Source: Saccharopolyspora erythraea (GTDB lineage Bacteria; Actinomycetota; Actinomycetes; Mycobacteriales; Pseudonocardiaceae). Taken from it: DNA of 64,000 bases. Position numbers and translations under genes: made by a program. Under the pieces are notes generated by a model, which was given only the letters and a program-made list of their open reading frames with translations, made no database searches and was not told the DNA's origin. The DNA is taken from NCBI RefSeq assembly GCF_018141105.1, contig NZ_CP054839.1, positions 2,790,001-2,854,000 of the forward strand. The letters run 5' to 3'. Position 1 is the stretch's first letter, and the number at the start of each line of letters is the position of its first letter. Below are positions 59,255 through 64,000 of the stretch, in pieces.

Positions 59255-60334
59255 ATGTCCGGGTACGGATCATTCGGGAGCAGTCTGCGGGACCTGCCGA
59301 GGTTGCGGCGCAGCAGACGGGGAAGGGTGTCGAGCTGGGACACCAGCGGCGGCAACGACGACCGGATCCGGCTCCAGCCGGGGCAGACCCGCGAACTGGC
59401 CGACATCCGCGGGCCGGGCGTGATCACCCACATCTGGTGCACCGTGGCCGTCGAGCACGCCGGTCAGCCCGAGGAGGTGGAGGCCGACTACCTGCGCAGG
59501 CTCGTGCTGAAGATCACCTGGGACGACTCGGCGCACCCGAGCGTGCTGGTGCCGCTGGGCGACTTCTTCGGCATGGGCCACGGCCGGACCGGCAACTTCG
59601 TCTCCGCGCCGCTGCAGATGAGCCCGCAGGACGGCAAGGGCTTCAACTGCTGGTTCGCCATGCCCTTCGCTTCCGGGGCGCGCTTCGAGCTGATCAGCGA
59701 GATGAGCGTCAAACCGGTGGTCTTCTATTACTACATCGACTTCGAGCAGCACGACGAGGCCGATCCCGAGCTGGGCTACTTCCACGCCCAGTGGCGCCGG
59801 GAGAACCCCACCGACGGCATCGAGCAGGGCGACCAGACCAACGACGAGTACCTCTTCGGCGGCGCCAACAGCGACGGCGCGGGCAACTACGTGCTGCTGG
59901 AGGCCGAGGGCCGCGGCCACTACGTGGGCTGCGTGCTCAACGTCCACAACCTGCGCGAGACCAGCGAATGGAACTGGTACGGCGAGGGCGACGACATGAT
60001 CTTCATCGACGGCGAGCCGTGGCCGCCGCGCCTGCACGGGACCGGGACCGAGGACTACTTCAACACCGCGTGGTGCCCGTCGCAGGCATACCACGCGCCC
60101 TACCACGGGCTGACCATGCCGGGAGGCGCGAACTGGAGCGGCCAGGTGTCCTACTACCGCTTCCACGTCGAGGACCCGGTGGTCTTCGAGCGCTCGATCC
60201 GGGTCACCATCGAGCACGGGCACGCCAACAAGCTCAACAACGACGTCTCGTCGACCGCGTACTGGTACCAGACGCTGCCGTCGCTGCCGTTCGGGCTGGC
60301 CCCGGTGGACCAGCGCCTGCCGCGCCCGCTGTGA
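59255..60334 (+). CDS. DUF2961 / glycoside hydrolase family 172 protein
   Basis: 359 residues, two jelly-roll halves typical of DUF2961: DIRGPGVITHIWCTV near 50-64, VPLGDFFGMGHGR near 101-113, FNCWFAMPFASGARFEL near 130-146, and the C-terminal DGEPWPPRLHGTGTEDYFNTAWCP segment near 250-273, where GTGTEDYF holds the catalytic acidic residues. GH172 members include fructo- and arabinofuranose-acting enzymes. No signal peptide is visible, so it is likely intracellular. GGGGAGGGG precedes the ATG. Confidence 0.9.
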   Translation: MSGYGSFGSSLRDLPRLRRSRRGRVSSWDTSGGNDDRIRLQPGQTRELADIRGPGVITHIWCTVAVEHAGQPEEVEADYLRRLVLKITWDDSAHPSVLVPLGDFFGMGHGRTGNFVSAPLQMSPQDGKGFNCWFAMPFASGARFELISEMSVKPVVFYYYIDFEQHDEADPELGYFHAQWRRENPTDGIEQGDQTNDEYLFGGANSDGAGNYVLLEAEGRGHYVGCVLNVHNLRETSEWNWYGEGDDMIFIDGEPWPPRLHGTGTEDYFNTAWCPSQAYHAPYHGLTMPGGANWSGQVSYYRFHVEDPVVFERSIRVTIEHGHANKLNNDVSSTAYWYQTLPSLPFGLAPVDQRLPRPL

Positions 60335-60514
60335 CCCGGTCCGGCTGATCAGGCCCGTCCGCCCCGGCTGACCAGTGGCGCCAGCGCGGGGTGGACGGTG
60401 TCCGGGCCCGTTCTCCGGGCACCGGGCGGGCATCCGGCCGAGGCCGTGCCCGGACCCGCCCGGTGCCGCCCGGCTCATGACCGGGCGTGTCGGTCGCGCA
60501 CGTAGGGTGGAGGC

Positions 60515-62653
60515 GTGGCCGATCCGTCCACCTACAGACCAGCTCCCGGGACGATCCCGGACGCCCCCGGCGTGTACCGCTTCCACGACGCCGAGGGGCG
60601 GGTGATCTACGTCGGCAAGGCGAAGAGCCTGCGCAGCAGGCTGTCGTCGTACTTCGCCGACCTCTCCGGACTGCACCCGCGCACCCGGCAGATGGTCACC
60701 ACCGCCACCGGTGTCCGCTGGACCGTCGTCGGCACCGAGGTCGAGGCGCTGCAGCTCGAGTACTCCTGGATCAAGGAGTACGACCCCCGGTTCAACGTCC
60801 GCTACCGCGACGACAAGTCCTACCCGGTGCTCGCGGTCACCCTGCACGAGGACTTCCCCCGGCTCTACGTCACCCGCGGCCCCCGGCGCAAGGGCGTCCG
60901 GTACTTCGGCCCCTACGCCCACGCGTGGGCGATCCGCGAGACGCTCGACATGCTGCTGCGGGTCTTCCCGGCGCGGACCTGCTCGGCGGGGGTGTTCAAG
61001 CGGCACTCCCAGATCGGCAGGCCGTGCCTGCTCGGCTACATCGGCAAGTGCTCGGCGCCGTGCGTCGGGCGGGTCGACGCCGACGAGCACCGCCGCATCG
61101 TCGAGGACTTCTGCGACTTCTTCGCCGGCCGCACCGACACCCTGATCCGCAAGTTGGACCGGGAGATGCGCCAGGCGTCCGAGGAGCTGGAGTTCGAGCG
61201 CGCCGCCCGGCTGCGCGACGACCTCGAGGCGCTGCGCCGGGCGATGGAGAAGCAGGCGGTCGTGCTCGGCGACGGCACCGACGCCGACGTGATCGCCTTC
61301 GCCGACGACGAGCTCGCCGCCGCGGTGCAGGTCTTCCACATCCGCGGCGGCCGGGTGCGGGGCCAGCGCGGCTGGGTCATCGACAAGGTCGAGGAGACCG
61401 GCACCGCCGCGCTCACCGAGCGCTTCCTCACCCAGTTCTACGGCGAGCAGGCGGCGCTGGCCGAGCAGGCCGACGCGGGCGGCACCCCGGTGCCGCGCGA
61501 GGTGCTGGTGCCGGAGCTGCCGCCGGAGTGCGAGGCGATCACCGAGTGGCTGGGCGGGCTGCGCGGCGGCCGCGTCGCCGTGCGGGTCCCGCAGCGCGGG
61601 GACAAGCGCGCGCTGATGGAGACGGTGGAGCGCAACGCCAAGGAGGCGTTCACCCAGTACAAGCTGCGCAGGGCGGGTGACCTGACCGCGCGCTCGGCCG
61701 CGCTGCAGGAGCTGCAGGACGCGCTCGGCCTCGACACGGCTCCGCTGCGCATCGAGTGCATCGACGTCAGCCACGTGCAGGGCACCGACGTGGTGGCCTC
61801 GCTGGTGGTGTTCGAGGACGGCGTCCCGCGCAAGTCCGAGTACCGCCGCTTCGCGGTCCGCGAAGGCGCCGAGGGCGGCGACGTCGGGTCCATCGCCGAG
61901 GTCGTGCGCCGCCGCTTCGCCCGCTACCTCAAGGAGACCGTCCCGCCGCAGGACGGTGCCAACGGCTCCGCGGGCACCGCCGTCGGCAACGGCACCGCCG
62001 CCGTCAACGGCTCGGCCGCCGGGAACGGCACCGCCGCCGGCAACGGCACCGCCGCCGGCAACGGCTCGGCGGACACCGCCGCCGGGGAGCCCGAGGCCGA
62101 CGTCGCCGTCACCCCGCAGGAAGCCGAGCGTGCCGGCATCGACCCCGAGACCGGCCGACCCCGCAAGTTCGCCTACCCGCCGAACCTGCTGGTCATCGAC
62201 GGCGGCGCCCCGCAGGCCAACGCCGCGGCCGACGCGCTCACCGAGCTCGGCATCACCGACGTGGCCGTGATCGGCATCGCCAAGCGGCTGGAGGAGGTGT
62301 GGCTGCCCGACGAACCGGAGCCGGTGATCCTGCCGCGCACCAGCGAGGCGCTCTACCTGCTGCAACGGGTGCGCGACGCGGCCCACGACTTCGCGATCCG
62401 CTACCACCGGCAGAAGCGGTCCAAGCGCATGACATCCTCCACATTGGACTCGATACCGGGTCTGGGAGAGGCCCGACGCACCGCGCTGCTCAAGCACTTC
62501 GGCTCGCTGCGCAGGCTGCGTCAGGCGACCGTCGAGGAGATCAGCGCGGTGCCCGGGTTCGGGCAGCGCACCGCCGAGACCGTCCATGCGGCTCTGGCGG
62601 CAGGAGGGGGAACCGGCGAGGGCCGGGACAACGCTGAAGGGGAGAGCCAGTGA
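60515..62653 (+). CDS. uvrC: Excinuclease ABC subunit C
   Basis: 712 residues, longer than the usual 600-650. GIY-YIG domain ([19 protein letters not shown], residues 14-32), UVR motif ([20 protein letters not shown]) near 226-245, UvrC homology/RNase H-like domain with [19 protein letters not shown] near 413-431 and VIDGG, then two HhH motifs at the C-terminus. Within the RNase H-like domain, about residues 484-530, is a low-complexity insert rich in NGTAAG-type repeats. GTG 60515 lies 7 bases after TAGGGT, so the transcript may be leaderless. Overlaps rapZ by four bases. Confidence 0.96.
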   Translation: MADPSTYRPAPGTIPDAPGVYRFHDAEGRVIYVGKAKSLRSRLSSYFADLSGLHPRTRQMVTTATGVRWTVVGTEVEALQLEYSWIKEYDPRFNVRYRDDKSYPVLAVTLHEDFPRLYVTRGPRRKGVRYFGPYAHAWAIRETLDMLLRVFPARTCSAGVFKRHSQIGRPCLLGYIGKCSAPCVGRVDADEHRRIVEDFCDFFAGRTDTLIRKLDREMRQASEELEFERAARLRDDLEALRRAMEKQAVVLGDGTDADVIAFADDELAAAVQVFHIRGGRVRGQRGWVIDKVEETGTAALTERFLTQFYGEQAALAEQADAGGTPVPREVLVPELPPECEAITEWLGGLRGGRVAVRVPQRGDKRALMETVERNAKEAFTQYKLRRAGDLTARSAALQELQDALGLDTAPLRIECIDVSHVQGTDVVASLVVFEDGVPRKSEYRRFAVREGAEGGDVGSIAEVVRRRFARYLKETVPPQDGANGSAGTAVGNGTAAVNGSAAGNGTAAGNGTAAGNGSADTAAGEPEADVAVTPQEAERAGIDPETGRPRKFAYPPNLLVIDGGAPQANAAADALTELGITDVAVIGIAKRLEEVWLPDEPEPVILPRTSEALYLLQRVRDAAHDFAIRYHRQKRSKRMTSSTLDSIPGLGEARRTALLKHFGSLRRLRQATVEEISAVPGFGQRTAETVHAALAAGGGTGEGRDNAEGESQ

Positions 62654-63528
62654 GCGAGGAGCAGTCCGGCATCGAGGTCGCGGTCGTCAGCGGCCTGTCC
62701 GGTGCCGGCCGCAGCACCGCGGCCAAGTGCCTGGAGGACCTGGGCTGGTTCGTGGTGGACAACCTGCCACCGGAACTGATCGCGACCATGGTGGAGCTGG
62801 GGGCCCGCTCGAGCGGGGCGATCACCAGGGTCGCGGTGGTGATGGACGTGCGCAGCCGCGCGTTCACCGAGGACCTGGGGTCGGTGATCAAGGACCTGGA
62901 CGCCCGCGGCTACAAGCCGAAGGTGCTGTTCCTGGAGGCCACCGACGAGGTGCTGATCCGCCGCTTCGAGCAGGTGCGGCGCGGGCACCCGCTGCAGGGC
63001 GAGGGCAGGCTGGCCGACGGCATCGCCGCGGAGCGCTCGCTGCTGTCGCGGCTGCGCTCGGAGGCCGACCTGGTGCTGGACACCACCGCCCTGTCGGTGC
63101 ACCAGCTGCGCGCCAAGATCGAGGACGCCTTCGGCACCGAGGCCAGCACCCGCACCCGGGTGACGGTGCTGTCCTTCGGCTACAAGTACGGCCTGCCGAT
63201 GGACGCCGACCTGGTGATGGACTGCCGGTTCCTGCCCAACCCGTTCTGGATTCCCGAGCTGCGCGAGTTCAACGGCCTCGACGAGGAGGTCCGCAACTAC
63301 GTGCTCGGCCAGGAGGGCGCCGAGGAGTTCCTGGTCAACTACCAGCAGCTGCTGCGGCTGGTCGGCGCGGGCTACCACCGCGAGGGCAAGCGCTACCTGA
63401 CGCTGGCGCTGGGCTGCACCGGCGGCAAGCACCGCAGCGTCGCGCTGGTCGAGGAACTGGCCAGACGGCTCGCCGACGACGAAGGGATGATGGTCAAGAC
63501 CGTGCACCGGGACCTGGGACGCGAGTGA
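62650..63528 (+). CDS. rapZ: RapZ family nucleotide-binding protein
   Basis: 292 residues. P-loop GLSGAGRST near residues 16-24, where Arg replaces the usual Lys as in many actinobacterial members, then [14 protein letters not shown] and the C-terminal RapZ domain with [16 protein letters not shown] near 263-278. In E. coli RapZ guides RNase E to GlmZ; in actinobacteria its role is less clear. GTG starts inside the uvrC stop. The cluster uvrC-rapZ-yvcK-whiA is a standard unit. Confidence 0.94.
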   Translation: MSEEQSGIEVAVVSGLSGAGRSTAAKCLEDLGWFVVDNLPPELIATMVELGARSSGAITRVAVVMDVRSRAFTEDLGSVIKDLDARGYKPKVLFLEATDEVLIRRFEQVRRGHPLQGEGRLADGIAAERSLLSRLRSEADLVLDTTALSVHQLRAKIEDAFGTEASTRTRVTVLSFGYKYGLPMDADLVMDCRFLPNPFWIPELREFNGLDEEVRNYVLGQEGAEEFLVNYQQLLRLVGAGYHREGKRYLTLALGCTGGKHRSVALVEELARRLADDEGMMVKTVHRDLGRE

Positions 63529-64000
63529 GCACCGGAGACGAGGGCACCGTGCGAGCGGTGGCGCTGGGCGGCGGGCACGGTCTGCAGGCGACGCTGTCGG
63601 CGCTTCGGCGGATCACCGCGGACGTGACCGCCGTGGTCACCGTCGCCGACGACGGCGGGTCCTCCGGCAGGCTGCGGCGCGAGCTCGGCCTGCTGCCGCC
63701 CGGCGACCTGCGCAAGGCCCTGGCCGCGCTGTCCGACACCGACCGCCGGGTGTGGTCGGAGGTCTTCGAGCACCGCTTCGGCGGCAACGGCGCGCTGGCC
63801 GGCCACTCGGTCGGCAACCTGGTGCTCGCCGGCCTGCTCGAGGTGCTCGGCGACCCCGTCGCCGTGCTCGACCAGGCGTGCGAGCTGCTGGGCGTGCGCG
63901 GCCGGGTGCTGCCGATGTCGAGCACCCCGCTGGACATGGAGGGCGACGTCGTCGGGCTCGACTCCGACCCCACCGCCGTTCGCACGATCCGGGGACAAGT
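63525..64000 (+). CDS. yvcK: YvcK/CofD-family gluconeogenesis factor, N-terminal part
   Basis: The gene runs off the window after about 158 codons. The start GTG overlaps the rapZ stop by four bases. The YvcK fold is evident from VRAVALGGGHGLQATLSALRR (residues 9-29), VVTVADDGGSSGRLRREL near 38-55, LPPGDLRKALAAL and GHSVGNLVLAGLLEVLGD. YvcK proteins bind UDP-sugars and link carbon metabolism to cell shape and peptidoglycan precursor synthesis. whiA probably follows beyond the edge. Confidence 0.95.
   Translation, partial: MSTGDEGTVRAVALGGGHGLQATLSALRRITADVTAVVTVADDGGSSGRLRRELGLLPPGDLRKALAALSDTDRRVWSEVFEHRFGGNGALAGHSVGNLVLAGLLEVLGDPVAVLDQACELLGVRGRVLPMSSTPLDMEGDVVGLDSDPTAVRTIRGQ

Noticed and set aside
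59270-62587. 1105-codon open frame antisense to the GH172 gene and uvrC
   Set aside because: Spans two real genes on the other strand and has no recognisable domain.

Overview
The window comes from a very GC-rich actinobacterium. GTG, TTG and ATG starts, 1-8 base stop/start overlaps, BldD with an intact c-di-GMP signature, mycobacterial-type IHF, an EspG-type ESX chaperone and actinobacterial PriA all point to Actinomycetia. The mix of bldD, ESX-type genes, vdc-type decarboxylase genes and a pyrR-led pyr operon fits Pseudonocardiales, perhaps Saccharopolyspora; that genus call is inference. Apart from the two genes cut by the window edges, most of the DNA is ordinary chromosomal core. No tRNA, rRNA, CRISPR array, transposase, integrase or complete mobile element was seen.

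Layout. 0-2.1 kb: end of an Xaa-Pro peptidase gene, efp, nusB and, convergent, bldD. 2.2-11.3 kb: the pyrimidine operon pyrR-pyrB-(47-codon ORF)-pyrC-membrane protein-carA-carB-pyrF, with a promoter and a PyrR-type RNA hairpin that encloses the pyrR ribosome binding site. 11.4-14.6 kb: a MarR regulator facing a three-subunit hydroxyarylic acid decarboxylase operon (vdcBCD type) across a palindromic operator. 14.7-17.8 kb: a P450 remnant, a membrane Ser/Thr kinase coupled to a lipoprotein, and a hydrolase. 18.0-21.2 kb: a four-gene ESX-type module (PE-like, DUF3558 lipoprotein, PPE-like, EspG). 21.2-22.3 kb: about 1 kb without a convincing gene. 22.3-26.3 kb: mihF-gmk-rpoZ-coaBC-metK.

26.3-37.8 kb: secreted trypsin-like protease, YwaF-type membrane protein, tRNA methyltransferase, SDR enzyme with divergent WYL regulator, a diaminopimelate decarboxylase-like gene, priA, a polysaccharide deacetylase lipoprotein, a DUF4015 glycosidase-like protein and a membrane protein. 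37.8-43.3 kb: ggt, then def-fmt-rsmB and a yeast-type cytosine deaminase. 43.3-46.6 kb: a palindromic repeat block, a zinc-finger membrane protein, a decayed small membrane gene, an OsmC protein and an amino acid permease. 46.7-51.4 kb: rpe-ribD-ribE-ribBA-ribH-PH-domain membrane protein, the riboflavin operon.

51.5-60.3 kb is more accessory: an SGNH hydrolase, a B3/B4-domain protein, an EamA transporter with divergent XRE-cupin regulator, a DeoR-MFS pair, a class 1 dihydroorotate dehydrogenase-like gene and a GH172 (DUF2961) protein. 60.5-64 kb: uvrC-rapZ-yvcK, the standard actinobacterial order that usually continues into whiA.

The most interesting non-coding signals are the PyrR hairpin, a 140-bp insertion that preserves stop/start coupling between pyrB and pyrC, a short repeat found at three convergent gene junctions, an 85-bp nested palindrome, and phased direct repeats in front of two regulators.
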